Shown: positions 55,331 to 63,290 of the stretch, piece by piece | How the letters are laid out: the number at the start of each line of letters is the position of its first letter | How positions within the stretch are numbered: position 1 is the first letter of the stretch | Assembly: GCA_902547955.1 (NCBI GenBank) | Contig: CACCPY010000001.1 | Span: 98,407-162,406 of the forward strand | Length of the DNA stretch: 64,000 nucleotides | Origin: an uncultured Alphaproteobacteria bacterium | GTDB taxonomy: Bacteria; Pseudomonadota; Alphaproteobacteria; Methylaequorales; Methylaequoraceae | Reading direction: 5' to 3' | Notes under the pieces: generated by a model | Seen by the model: the letters and a program-made list of their open reading frames with translations, nothing else | Database searches by the model: none | What the model was told of the DNA's origin: nothing | Position numbers and translations under genes: made by a program

Positions 55331-56514
55331 TAGTTCTTTTTAATCAAAAATTGTCCAACATTAATATTTCCTGATTTAAACCCTCCTTCACAATAACCAA
55401 GATAATATCTCCACATTCTTCTAAATGTATCATTAAAACCCTCTTTTTTAATATTATCCCAAGAACTCTCAAAAGACTTTGACCACATTTTTAAGGTTTT
55501 TGCATAATCATTTCCAAACATTTGTTTTTTTTCAATTGTCAGACCTTTTGATTTTAAAACCTTACTCATTTCTTCAATTGAAGGTAACATCCCTCCAGGA
55601 AAAATGTAAGTTTGAATAAAGTCAGGAAATTTTCTATATTTCTTAAAAAATTTGTCCTCTATAGTTATTGTTTGCAGTCCGATAGATCCGTTATGTTTTA
55701 AATTACTTCCCAAGACATCAAAGTATTTTGACCAGTATTTTTCCCCTACAGCCTCAAACATTTCAATTGAAACTATTTTATCATAAAGTCCTTTAATCTC
55801 TCTATAATCAGTCAGTTTAACATTTACTTTTTCTGTTAATTTTTCTTTATAAACTTTTTCTTTTACTTTTTCATATTGTTTTTTTGATATAGTAATTGCT
55901 GTAACATCAGCTGAAAAGTTTTTAGCTAGAAAACACGAAAACCCTCCCCATCCACATCCAATTTCTAGGACTTTATCTTTGTTTTTAATGTCAGTTATTT
56001 TCGCCAAATTTCTATACTTATTTAGCTGTGCATCATATAAATCATCAGAACTTTTTTTAAACATACCTGATGAATATGTCATTGATTTGTCAAGCCACTT
56101 TTCATAAAAAGAATTACCCAAATCATAATGAAAGGAGATATTTTTTTTGGATCCTGTTTTAGAATTTCTGTTAAGATAGTGCTTTAGTCTTAAGTAGAGG
56201 ATGATAAACCATTTACCTCTTATATACTTTGAAAACTCGTGAAAGTTCTTTGCACCCCACTCAAGAAAATCTGAGAGGTTTTTCGACTCCCAATTACTTT
56301 CAATATAACTTTCTGCCCAACCAAGATCTCCTTTGAGGAAAAAATCATCCAGACATTTTTTATCTAACAGTTTTATTTGGGCTTTAGGTCCAGGAAGATT
56401 ACCACGATGAGAGAAGATTTTTTTTTTTTCGTAATAAACTTCTATTGACCCAAATTTTCCTTGAGACAAAACGCTAAAAAAAAGATCGGCTTTTGCCTTA
56501 AACTCTTGATCCAT
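55330..56514 (-). CDS. cfa: Cyclopropane-fatty-acyl-phospholipid synthase family protein
   Basis: The 394 residues contain FHYDLGNSFYEKWLDKSMTY (about 129-148), the SAM-binding VLEIGCGWGGFSCFLAKN (about 180-197), AITISKKQYEKVKEKV and IVSIEMFEAVGEKYW, with QTYIFPGGMLPS later. These are Cfa/Mma signatures. The enzyme adds a methylene or methyl group from SAM to unsaturated phospholipid acyl chains. The gene sits between DUF1365 and the MFS gene on the same strand, which is the usual arrangement. Confidence 0.93.
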   Translation of the reverse strand: MDQEFKAKADLFFSVLSQGKFGSIEVYYEKKKIFSHRGNLPGPKAQIKLLDKKCLDDFFLKGDLGWAESYIESNWESKNLSDFLEWGAKNFHEFSKYIRGKWFIILYLRLKHYLNRNSKTGSKKNISFHYDLGNSFYEKWLDKSMTYSSGMFKKSSDDLYDAQLNKYRNLAKITDIKNKDKVLEIGCGWGGFSCFLAKNFSADVTAITISKKQYEKVKEKVYKEKLTEKVNVKLTDYREIKGLYDKIVSIEMFEAVGEKYWSKYFDVLGSNLKHNGSIGLQTITIEDKFFKKYRKFPDFIQTYIFPGGMLPSIEEMSKVLKSKGLTIEKKQMFGNDYAKTLKMWSKSFESSWDNIKKEGFNDTFRRMWRYYLGYCEGGFKSGNINVGQFLIKKN

Positions 56515-56520
56515 TTAAAA

Positions 56521-57291
56521 TTATATTCTTGTTATGAAGTTCTTTGGTTTGTTTGGTTTATTTATGTATTTTGCACCTTTTAACCAAAGTTTCAAGGCCT
56601 GAATGTAAATTCCAAAGGTTACTTTAAAATTTTGAAACATATTACTAAAAAATAGTGTTAGTAAATTAAATTCTGACATTTTTTTTGAATTCCCAATGAA
56701 TGATGCCTTGAATACCCTAATATTGTTTACATCGTAAAAGATAAGTAAATTAATAACTTTTTTTTTTATATTGAATTGGATTTTATATTTTCCTTCAGTT
56801 TTAAAAAAAGGAGATACGTAAAGTATCTTATTTAAATAATAAACCCCTTTGGTATTTACCTTACATACATAAGCGTGCCTTTCACCAAAAGTATTACTTA
56901 CTTCAAAAACTATCCTTACGGGAATGTTTTTATAATCATAAATTAAAAAAACTGATATTGGATTAAAGACATACCCAATAGTTCTTGGTAGGCATAAAAC
57001 TTTTATAGTTTTAATTTCGTTTTTTTTAAAATCTAATTTGCTTGTTAAATATCTGTATAGACATTCAACTTTAGGTTTAACGGGGCCGTGATCCTTATCA
57101 AAAAAGGAAAAAAGAGATAATTTATTTTTTTTAAGTAATTTGTATTTCTCTGAAATATTTATATCGAACCAAAAATATGTTACGTTATACTTGAATGAGT
57201 GTTTAAAAGGTTTGATCCGTTCATGACTTACAATTCCAGAAAAAAGCAAGTTTTCTTCAAAGTTCGTTGAATTTTTCTTTTTCAAAATCAT
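56521..57291 (-). CDS. DUF1365-family protein
   Basis: From ATG 57291, with AAGGA four bases upstream, the protein has 256 residues. FSGIVSHERIKPFKHSFKYN and FWFDI near the start, then LCLPRTIGYVFNPISVFLIY (about 100-119) and FEVSNTFGERHAYV, match DUF1365 exactly. Its activity is unproven. It is consistently next to the FAD amine oxidase and Cfa genes. The start region overlaps the oxidase end by 35 bases. An earlier ATG at 57309 lacks a ribosome-binding site. Confidence 0.9.
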   Translation of the reverse strand: MILKKKNSTNFEENLLFSGIVSHERIKPFKHSFKYNVTYFWFDINISEKYKLLKKNKLSLFSFFDKDHGPVKPKVECLYRYLTSKLDFKKNEIKTIKVLCLPRTIGYVFNPISVFLIYDYKNIPVRIVFEVSNTFGERHAYVCKVNTKGVYYLNKILYVSPFFKTEGKYKIQFNIKKKVINLLIFYDVNNIRVFKASFIGNSKKMSEFNLLTLFFSNMFQNFKVTFGIYIQALKLWLKGAKYINKPNKPKNFITRI

Positions 57292-58519
57292 GTATCCTTC
57301 TTGCAACATTCATAGATGAGCTTATACCATCTTCGTGAAAACCATATCCTAAATAAGCGCCGCAAAACCAAATATTATCTCTCCCTTGAATATTATCAAT
57401 TTCTTTTTGTTTTCTAAATGTTTCGAAATTATAATGTGGATGCTCATATTCAATTATTTTAAATATTTTTTCTTTTTTAGGTTTTTTAAATGGATTTAAT
57501 GAAACAAAAATGTTTGTATCTGTTTTAAGGTTTTGTAGTTTATTCATCCAATATGTAACTGTTAACTCATTAGCATGTCTAGAATTTTGAAGGTAATTCC
57601 AACTTGACCAAACTTTCATATTTTTCGGCATCAAAGATTTATCACTATGAAGATAAACAACATTTTTTTTATAAATCATTTTAGTAAAGATTTTTTTCTC
57701 TACAACACCTAAATTTAAAACTGACTTCACTTGGTCGGAGTGAGTTGCAATAACCAAATGATCATAACTTTTAATAGAACCCTTAATATTTAGATAAATT
57801 TTATTTTTTTTTTTTTTTACTTTGACTGAAGTACTTTTATAAAATTTTATTTTTTTATTTTTTAATATTTTTTCGACATAACTTCGACTTCCATCCTTTA
57901 CAGTTCTCCACTTTGGTCTATTAAAAATTTTAAGCAAACCGTGGTTTGCAAAAAAAGAAACAAATTTATCAAATGGATAATTTTTAATATCACCTATCTT
58001 TGAAGACCAAATACTCCCAGCCATTGGATAAAGATGATTATATATATAGTAATTACTATATTTTTTTTTTTTCAAGTATTGATCGATTGTTAAATTTGAA
58101 AAAATTTTTACATCCTTTTCGACATTCCTATTAAATCTGACAATTTCAAACAACATTCTCAAAAAATCTAAATTTATTATATTTTTAGGTTGAGCAAAAA
58201 TTGAAAAAAGATTCGTTCCTGAATATTGCAAATTATTATAAGTTATAGAAACTGAAAATGACATATCACTCTCATAAGAATTTACACCTAAACTATCGAA
58301 AAACTTACAAAGTAACGGGTAATTATGTTCATTAAAAACAATAAAGCCAGTATCTACATTGATAGTTTTTTTTCCTTCTTTTATCTCAACAGTATTTGAA
58401 TGACCACCAAATCTATTTTTACATTCAAATAATTCGACATCAAATTTTTCGGATAACTTCCAAGCACAAGATAGTCCAGAAATGCCACTGCCAATGATAG
58501 CTATTTTTTTTTTTTTCAT
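57257..58519 (-). CDS. FAD-dependent amine-oxidase-like protein (NAD(P)-binding, Cfa-cluster type)
   Basis: In this 420-residue protein, KIAIIGSGISGLSCAWKLSE (about 5-24) is the dinucleotide fold, FECKNRFGGHSNTVEI (about 31-46) the flavin contact, and FIVFNEHNYPLLCKFFDSLG is typical of the COG2907 amine oxidase family. The end, WFCGAYLGYGFHEDGISSSM, matches the C-terminal FAD motif. It heads the five-gene minus-strand cluster with DUF1365, cfa, MFS and DUF3833, so it probably oxidises or dehydrogenates the modified acyl chain. The substrate is not proven here. Confidence 0.88.
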   Translation of the reverse strand: MKKKKIAIIGSGISGLSCAWKLSEKFDVELFECKNRFGGHSNTVEIKEGKKTINVDTGFIVFNEHNYPLLCKFFDSLGVNSYESDMSFSVSITYNNLQYSGTNLFSIFAQPKNIINLDFLRMLFEIVRFNRNVEKDVKIFSNLTIDQYLKKKKYSNYYIYNHLYPMAGSIWSSKIGDIKNYPFDKFVSFFANHGLLKIFNRPKWRTVKDGSRSYVEKILKNKKIKFYKSTSVKVKKKKNKIYLNIKGSIKSYDHLVIATHSDQVKSVLNLGVVEKKIFTKMIYKKNVVYLHSDKSLMPKNMKVWSSWNYLQNSRHANELTVTYWMNKLQNLKTDTNIFVSLNPFKKPKKEKIFKIIEYEHPHYNFETFRKQKEIDNIQGRDNIWFCGAYLGYGFHEDGISSSMNVARRIHDFEKEKFNEL

Positions 58520-58574
58520 AAGATAAGTTTAAAAAATTGAAATTAAAATAAAATAGAAAAAATCAATATATTGT

Positions 58575-58603
58575 TTGACTTTTCTATTTTTTAACTATAT
58601 ATT
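58575..58603 (+). promoter_or_regulatory. Sigma70-type promoter for the 24-codon ORF
   Basis: TTGACT at 58575-58580 (-35) and TATATT at 58598-58603 (-10) are separated by exactly 17 bases. The predicted transcript would begin near 58610, directly before the AGGA and ATG of the tiny ORF. It is one of the clearest promoter matches that I can see in the window. Confidence 0.6.
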
Positions 58604-58619
58604 GATAAATAGGACTAGT

Positions 58620-58694
58620 ATGGTAATAACAAAAATTTGTGCAATAACATTCTCCTCAACATTTTTGTTATTGCTAGTCTCAAGTCTATTTTAA
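58620..58694 (+). CDS. 24-residue hydrophobic peptide or small RNA gene
   Basis: A 24-codon ORF follows the promoter at 58575, with AGGA (58611-58614) six bases before the ATG and a perfect terminator hairpin after the stop. The product begins MVITKICAITFSSTFLLLLV and ends SSLF; it has one lysine and then a membrane-spanning stretch. The whole transcript would be roughly 125 bases. It could encode a small membrane peptide, or it may be a small RNA whose ORF is incidental. I see no similar peptide elsewhere in the window. Confidence 0.5.
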   Translation: MVITKICAITFSSTFLLLLVSSLF

Positions 58695-58702
58695 TTTCCT
58701 CC

Positions 58703-58733
58703 AATAAAACCCTGATATCATCAGGGTTTTATT
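58703..58733. terminator. Strong bidirectional Rho-independent terminator
   Basis: AATAAAACCCTGAT (58703-58716) pairs with ATCAGGGTTTTATT (58720-58733) in a 14-bp perfect stem with a three-base ATC loop. The stem carries CCC/GGG flanked by A and T runs, so each strand has U-rich 3' flank. It ends the transcript of the 24-codon ORF and overlaps the stop of the opposing 58-codon ORF. Confidence 0.85.
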
Positions 58734-58905
58734 GTTTTCGGTAAAGATCAATCCAAACTGCAGAGGATATTTGTGTATCTAGGGTATTTTTTTCTGGAAA
58801 GATGCTTAATTCTGAATTTGTAAAATTATCAAGATTTTTTTTGAAAGAATAATCGTGATTTCTTTTAATTCTATCGATTCTTATATTAGAAATTAAATTA
58901 AGCAT
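58729..58905 (-). CDS. Small 58-residue hypothetical protein
   Basis: An intact 58-codon ORF runs from ATG 58905 to a TAA at 58729-58731, ending inside the shared terminator hairpin. The product begins MLNLISNIRIDRIKRNHDYS and is rich in Lys, Arg, Asn and Asp, with no membrane segment. It ends SSAVWIDLYRKQ. AGAAAG just before the start could serve as a ribosome-binding site, but this is weak. It lies downstream of the 107-residue exported protein, on the same strand. I do not recognise it. Confidence 0.45.
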   Translation of the reverse strand: MLNLISNIRIDRIKRNHDYSFKKNLDNFTNSELSIFPEKNTLDTQISSAVWIDLYRKQ

Positions 58906-58934
58906 ATCTTTCTAACGACCTTACAAATAAATGT

Positions 58935-59258
58935 TTAATTTTTTCGCAAATAATGTCTTCTAAACTCACAAACAACAGTATAGTAAGGATCACCTTTTCT
59001 CGGTTCAGATCTAACTATGTTTCTTCTTAGATCGCATAGCTCTGCAACAAGCGAGTTAAGTAAGTGGCCGGAATTATTGTAGGAAGTATGAATAGCTAAG
59101 AAAAAGTTATCTGAATTTTTGCATTTGCTAATTTGTTTTTGGAAATCACCTTCAGAAATGTCTTGATTATAAATTGCTTTGCACCAGTTTCCAGCAAATG
59201 AAATATTTGCTGATAAAAGAAAAATATTAAGAATGATAATTTTAAAAAAAAAATTCAT
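58935..59258 (-). CDS. Small exported protein with cysteines
   Basis: The 107-residue product has a signal peptide (FKIIILNIFLLSANISFA, cleavage near SFA-GN). The mature part has four cysteines (NWCKAIY, ISKCKNS, AELCDLR, VVCEFRR), suggesting two disulfides in the periplasm. It overlaps the PAP2 gene as ATGA and so belongs to that operon. The function is not recognised. Confidence 0.65.
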   Translation of the reverse strand: MNFFFKIIILNIFLLSANISFAGNWCKAIYNQDISEGDFQKQISKCKNSDNFFLAIHTSYNNSGHLLNSLVAELCDLRRNIVRSEPRKGDPYYTVVCEFRRHYLRKN

Positions 59259-60046
59259 ATAAATATTCTTAGATACATTAATTTTGAAAACCTATAAAAA
59301 CTAGTTACACCAGATCTTTCATAAATTTTAATTTTTTTATAAAAAATTTTTTGATGCAATAAAATTGGAATAATTGCACCAAAATATGCTCCAAACAAAA
59401 TATCACTGGGAAAATGCATAGTCATGAATATTCTAGAAATACCCATCAATATTGCAAGAAAAAGAATGTAGAAATGATATTTTTTGAAATAAATCATTAT
59501 CAAAACGGCTAAAGTAAACGCCGCTTGAGTATGACCAGAAGGAAAAGAATTTGATTTATGCAAAACATTAAAAAAGTCTAACCTCTCGAAACCCTCAAAA
59601 AAAAAATATTTTGGTCTGGCTACACCAAGAATATACTTTATTAAGTTACATCCAATACCTGCAACAACTAAAGACCAAAAAAAATGTGAACTGATTATCG
59701 AATAGTAATTGAAAGAATCAGAGATTTGTCTAAATTTTAAACCACTTTTTTTTTGCATTAAGTCAAGTTTTGATGGATTTTTAAGTAATTTTTGTAAATT
59801 ACTATTAAATAGAATAATTATTAGACAAATTAAAATTACATGAAGAGGATCGAGAATATCTGATAGTGGATCAATAATGTATTTGAAAAAATCAAAAACA
59901 AATTTTGGGCAAGATCTTGAAATCTCAAAAATAAAAATGTCTAAAAAATTAAAAATAAAAAAAGTCAATACAGCAACAAGAACAAAAAAATTTAACGAAA
60001 TAAATTTCTTAGAATTCTTAGGTGAGAGGTAATCAGAAGTTAGCAT
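59255..60046 (-). CDS. PAP2-family membrane phosphatase
   Basis: This 263-residue protein has five or six membrane helices. The three lipid phosphatase motifs are complete: KYILGVARPKYF (about 134-145), NSFPSGHTQAAF (about 159-170) and SRIFMTMHFPSDILFGAYFG (about 199-218). It probably removes phosphate from a lipid such as lipid A or undecaprenyl pyrophosphate. It overlaps the ArnT-like gene upstream by 14 bases and the exported protein downstream by four, so it is part of a lipid-modifying unit. Confidence 0.88.
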   Translation of the reverse strand: MLTSDYLSPKNSKKFISLNFFVLVAVLTFFIFNFLDIFIFEISRSCPKFVFDFFKYIIDPLSDILDPLHVILICLIIILFNSNLQKLLKNPSKLDLMQKKSGLKFRQISDSFNYYSIISSHFFWSLVVAGIGCNLIKYILGVARPKYFFFEGFERLDFFNVLHKSNSFPSGHTQAAFTLAVLIMIYFKKYHFYILFLAILMGISRIFMTMHFPSDILFGAYFGAIIPILLHQKIFYKKIKIYERSGVTSFYRFSKLMYLRIFI

Positions 60047-61631
60047 AAATATTTATGATTTTATTCTTTCCTTGAGAATAATTAAAACCCTTAATTTGAT
60101 CAACTAATTTAAAATTTGTAAGTTCAATATTCTCTTTAATTGAATTCTCAAATTTTCTTTCAACGAAAAATAAAATTTTTTTATTTTTATCCTCTTTACT
60201 TATCATCTTTTGTTTTGCCTTATGAGATGTCAAAAATACTAAGCTGGGTTCATTAAAACCAAAATGAAATATCTCGTCTACAACACCCACGTATTGATCA
60301 ACTACTTTATTAATATTTTGAGAAATCCAAAAAGAATTAAGTTGTGGAACCAAATAATATACAGCAACTAAGTATACAAAAGTTTGATGCATGAATGCTG
60401 TAAAAAGAATGGATTTAATTTGTTTTTTTTTTAGAAAATATAATAGAATTAAAAATAATACTATAAGCGTTGATATTATAAAAAAGAAAATATTATCAAA
60501 ACTAGAATATTCATTTATTGCAAAAGTGATAACAACTAAAATAGTTAAAGGAAGAATGATTACTGGTAAGAAAGCATAACTCAATAAACTTGAATCGAAC
60601 TTATAATTAATGATCTCTTTTGAAATTAATATACTGAGTGCTGCGTATGATGGAAAAACATAATGTGGCAACTTTGTAGGTATCAATTCATACAAGATAA
60701 AAGGTATAAAAAAATATATTAGTAAAAAACAATTTAAATTATCTTGAAAAAAATATTCTTTAAATTTTTTTTTTACATTTATAAAAAAACTTGGCAAAAA
60801 TATTGATCCAGGCCAAAAAAACAAAAAAATGAGTAAAGTATAATATCCAGGTAAAAAGCCATGAGATTCTTGACCAGACTTAACTTTATTGAATAAGTCA
60901 TTTATTACAGATTCATGCCAAAATAAACCATTAGACTTAATTGATATCAAAACAAACCACGGTATTGAGATAAGTAAAAAAATTAAAAAGCCTATATTTG
61001 TCCATATTAAACTGAAAAAATTTTTTTTTTGTATAATTGAAAAAGTTATGAGCGGAAGAATTGTAAAAATAAAAATTATTGGGCCCTTTACTAAAACGCC
61101 AAAAGCCATCGAGATCCAATAAATGATCTTTAAGGTTTTTGTTAAATCATTTTTAAGGATACCTTTTAAGAGAAGTAAATTACACAGAGTTATAAAGAAG
61201 AAAAGTATACCATCTGTTTTAGCTTGATGAACTTCTGAGATTGTTAAAAATGAAATCCCTAGAAAAAAAACGCTCAATAGACCAACTTCTCTAGAATATA
61301 AAGATTGTACAAATTTAAAAATAAATAAGAAGGATAGGATGATGCCAAATAATGATGGAACTCTGTAAACCCATATTTTATCGAAGGGGGCGTTACCAAA
61401 AATATAGTTAGAAAAAACTTGAGTCCAATAAATACCAATCGGCTTTTTATATCTTGTTTCGTCCTGCATTTTTATATCAATTAAGTCACCAGTTTCCAGC
61501 ATTGTCTTTGATGCTGTTGCAAATCTAGCTTCGTCTCTGTCAAGTACGGGTAAATTAAAGATCCCTTGCAAAAAGAAAATAATAAAAAAAACAAGAATTA
61601 GAAAAAAAAAATTGTCTTTTAAAAAATTCAT
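60033..61631 (-). CDS. ArnT-like glycosyltransferase family 39/83 membrane protein
   Basis: This is a 532-residue protein with about 12 membrane helices. The first periplasmic loop has LDRDEARFATASKTMLETGD (about 30-49) with the two acidic residues of the ArnT/PMT active site, and MQDETRYKKPIGIYW with the lysine contact. LIPTKLPHYVFPSYAAL is typical of this group. Such enzymes transfer a sugar from an isoprenyl phosphate donor to lipid A or protein. No L-Ara4N genes are in the window, so the donor sugar is unknown. The neighbouring GT2 and LABN genes could supply it. Confidence 0.85.
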   Translation of the reverse strand: MNFLKDNFFFLILVFFIIFFLQGIFNLPVLDRDEARFATASKTMLETGDLIDIKMQDETRYKKPIGIYWTQVFSNYIFGNAPFDKIWVYRVPSLFGIILSFLFIFKFVQSLYSREVGLLSVFFLGISFLTISEVHQAKTDGILFFFITLCNLLLLKGILKNDLTKTLKIIYWISMAFGVLVKGPIIFIFTILPLITFSIIQKKNFFSLIWTNIGFLIFLLISIPWFVLISIKSNGLFWHESVINDLFNKVKSGQESHGFLPGYYTLLIFLFFWPGSIFLPSFFINVKKKFKEYFFQDNLNCFLLIYFFIPFILYELIPTKLPHYVFPSYAALSILISKEIINYKFDSSLLSYAFLPVIILPLTILVVITFAINEYSSFDNIFFFIISTLIVLFLILLYFLKKKQIKSILFTAFMHQTFVYLVAVYYLVPQLNSFWISQNINKVVDQYVGVVDEIFHFGFNEPSLVFLTSHKAKQKMISKEDKNKKILFFVERKFENSIKENIELTNFKLVDQIKGFNYSQGKNKIINIYANF

Positions 61632-61678
61632 TGTTTTTCCATCACACTAGTTTAGATTAAGTAACATAACACCCTAAA

Positions 61679-62377
61679 ATGAACAATTTTACAATAATAA
61701 TTCCAATTTATAATGAGTCAGATTCTATTTTTATTTTAGTCAAAGAGATAAAAAAAGAATTTAGAGGAAAGTTACCAGAAATTATTATTGTAGACGATGG
61801 AAGCACAGATAGTTTCGTGTCAGAGAAAAAAAAATTAACCAACAATATAAAAATTATATCTCACAAAAATAATTTAGGAAAATGTATGGCAATGATGACA
61901 GGGGTAAAAGCTGCCAATAACAATGTAATTTGCATTATTGACGGAGATGGCCAAAACCCTCCATATGAGATAAAGAAAATGATTGACTATTGGTATCAAG
62001 TTACAAAAACTTGGAAAAGTTTTGTTTTAATTTGTGGTAATAGAAAAAAAAGGAAAGATACATTTTTAAAGAGATTCAGCTCAAAGGTTGCTAATATTGT
62101 CCGGAAGTTTATTCTTAATGATGACTGTGATGATACTGCTTGTGCATTAAAAGTATTCAATAAAAAGGATTATTTGAAGATGAAATATTTTAAAAATATG
62201 CATAGATTTTTACCAGCTCTTTTTAAAATGAAAAAAGGGAGAATTTTTAATGTTTTAGTGGATGATAGGCAAAGATTTGCAGGAGTTTCTAAATTTAATT
62301 TTAATAATAGATTTTGGATAGGAATAATCGATTTATTTAAAGTCTGGTTATTAATTAACAAAAAGGAGAGAAAATGA
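61679..62377 (+). CDS. Glycosyltransferase family 2, dolichyl-phosphate-mannose-synthase-like
   Basis: The 232-residue soluble GT-A enzyme starts NNFTIIIPIYNESDSIFILV, with PEIIIVDDGSTDSF (first aspartates) and IDGDGQNPPYEIKKM (DxD motif, about 86-100), then DCDDTACALKVFNKKDY and a final LWLLINKK-type tail. It lacks the two C-terminal membrane helices of ArnC. It would charge an isoprenyl phosphate with a sugar for the ArnT-like protein. The LABN gene starts with an ATGA overlap, so they are coupled. The ArnT-like gene is divergent, 47 bases away. Confidence 0.85.
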   Translation: MNNFTIIIPIYNESDSIFILVKEIKKEFRGKLPEIIIVDDGSTDSFVSEKKKLTNNIKIISHKNNLGKCMAMMTGVKAANNNVICIIDGDGQNPPYEIKKMIDYWYQVTKTWKSFVLICGNRKKRKDTFLKRFSSKVANIVRKFILNDDCDDTACALKVFNKKDYLKMKYFKNMHRFLPALFKMKKGRIFNVLVDDRQRFAGVSKFNFNNRFWIGIIDLFKVWLLINKKERK

Positions 62378-62676
62378 GTGGAGAACAGATTTGGTTGATA
62401 GTAGGTTTTATTGGACAAACAATTTTTGCCTCAAGATTTTTAATACAATGGGTAGTTAGCGAGAGAGCTTCTAAAAGCATTATACCAAATATTTTTTGGT
62501 GGATTAGTTTAGCTGGAAGTATGGTTTTACTTAGCTACGCCATTCATAAAGTTGACCCAGTTTTTATTGTAGGTCAATCCTGTGGTTTTCTCATATATTC
62601 TAGAAATATTTATCTGATAAAAAAGGCAGGTAAAAACAAAAAAAATGATCCATCAAAAATTATGAAAGTCAATTAA
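62374..62676 (+). CDS. Lipid A biosynthesis N-terminal (LABN) domain protein
   Basis: The 100 residues have three hydrophobic helices with the LABN signature GFIGQTIFASRFLIQWVVSE (about 12-31) and PNIFWWISLAGSMVLLSYA (about 40-58). This domain occurs beside ArnT-type and GT2 genes and is related to small multidrug-resistance-like flippases, so it may move the lipid-linked sugar. AAGGAG precedes the ATG, which overlaps the GT2 stop. Confidence 0.88.
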   Translation: MSGEQIWLIVGFIGQTIFASRFLIQWVVSERASKSIIPNIFWWISLAGSMVLLSYAIHKVDPVFIVGQSCGFLIYSRNIYLIKKAGKNKKNDPSKIMKVN

Positions 62677-63290
62677 TGAAAGTTAATTATGATGATATTC
62701 ATCAATCATTAATTTTTAAGAGTTCGAAATTAAAGGAATTAAAGAATCAAATTTTTATGAATGGAGTTATAAGAATACCGAAACCAAAAATTGATTTTTT
62801 TGCATTCATGGTTAAAACAATTATTAGTCAACAAATTTCTGATAAAGTAGCAAATTCTATATGGAAAAAATTCTGTAAATATTTTGACAAAAATACACCT
62901 AAATTTAAAAATATAAAAAATATTTGCTCTCTAGAACTGCAGTTAAAAAATATTGGTATTTCAAATAGAAAAATAGAGTATATTCTTACTCTTTATCAAT
63001 CAATGTTATCAAAGTCACTAAATTCTAACTTGCTAAAAAATCAAAGTGAAGATGAAATTAAAAAAAAATTGACTAAATTGAAAGGAATTGGAATGTGGAC
63101 ATGCGATATGATTCTCATTTTTTTTTTAACAAGGCCAAATATTCTGCCAGAAAGTGATCTGATAATTAAAAAAGTAAAAAAGAAGATTTGCTGTATAGAA
63201 AATAAAGAAATTAATTTTAATAAAATATTTTCGCCAAATCTCTCAATACTTTCACTTCATATGTGGAAAATGTCTAAAAGGATTTTGTGA
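62676..63290 (+). CDS. DNA-3-methyladenine glycosylase II, AlkA-like
   Basis: The 204-residue HhH-GPD protein contains FFAFMVKTIISQQISDKVAN (about 41-60), the helix-hairpin-helix LKGIGMWTCDMILIFFL (about 137-153) and the catalytic aspartate in LPESDLIIKK (about 159-168). It excises alkylated purines from DNA. The N-terminal AlkA domain is missing, as in many short forms. It starts overlapping the LABN gene stop as TAATG, and its 3' end overlaps the HemY gene convergently by 39 bases. Confidence 0.85.
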   Translation: MKVNYDDIHQSLIFKSSKLKELKNQIFMNGVIRIPKPKIDFFAFMVKTIISQQISDKVANSIWKKFCKYFDKNTPKFKNIKNICSLELQLKNIGISNRKIEYILTLYQSMLSKSLNSNLLKNQSEDEIKKKLTKLKGIGMWTCDMILIFFLTRPNILPESDLIIKKVKKKICCIENKEINFNKIFSPNLSILSLHMWKMSKRIL

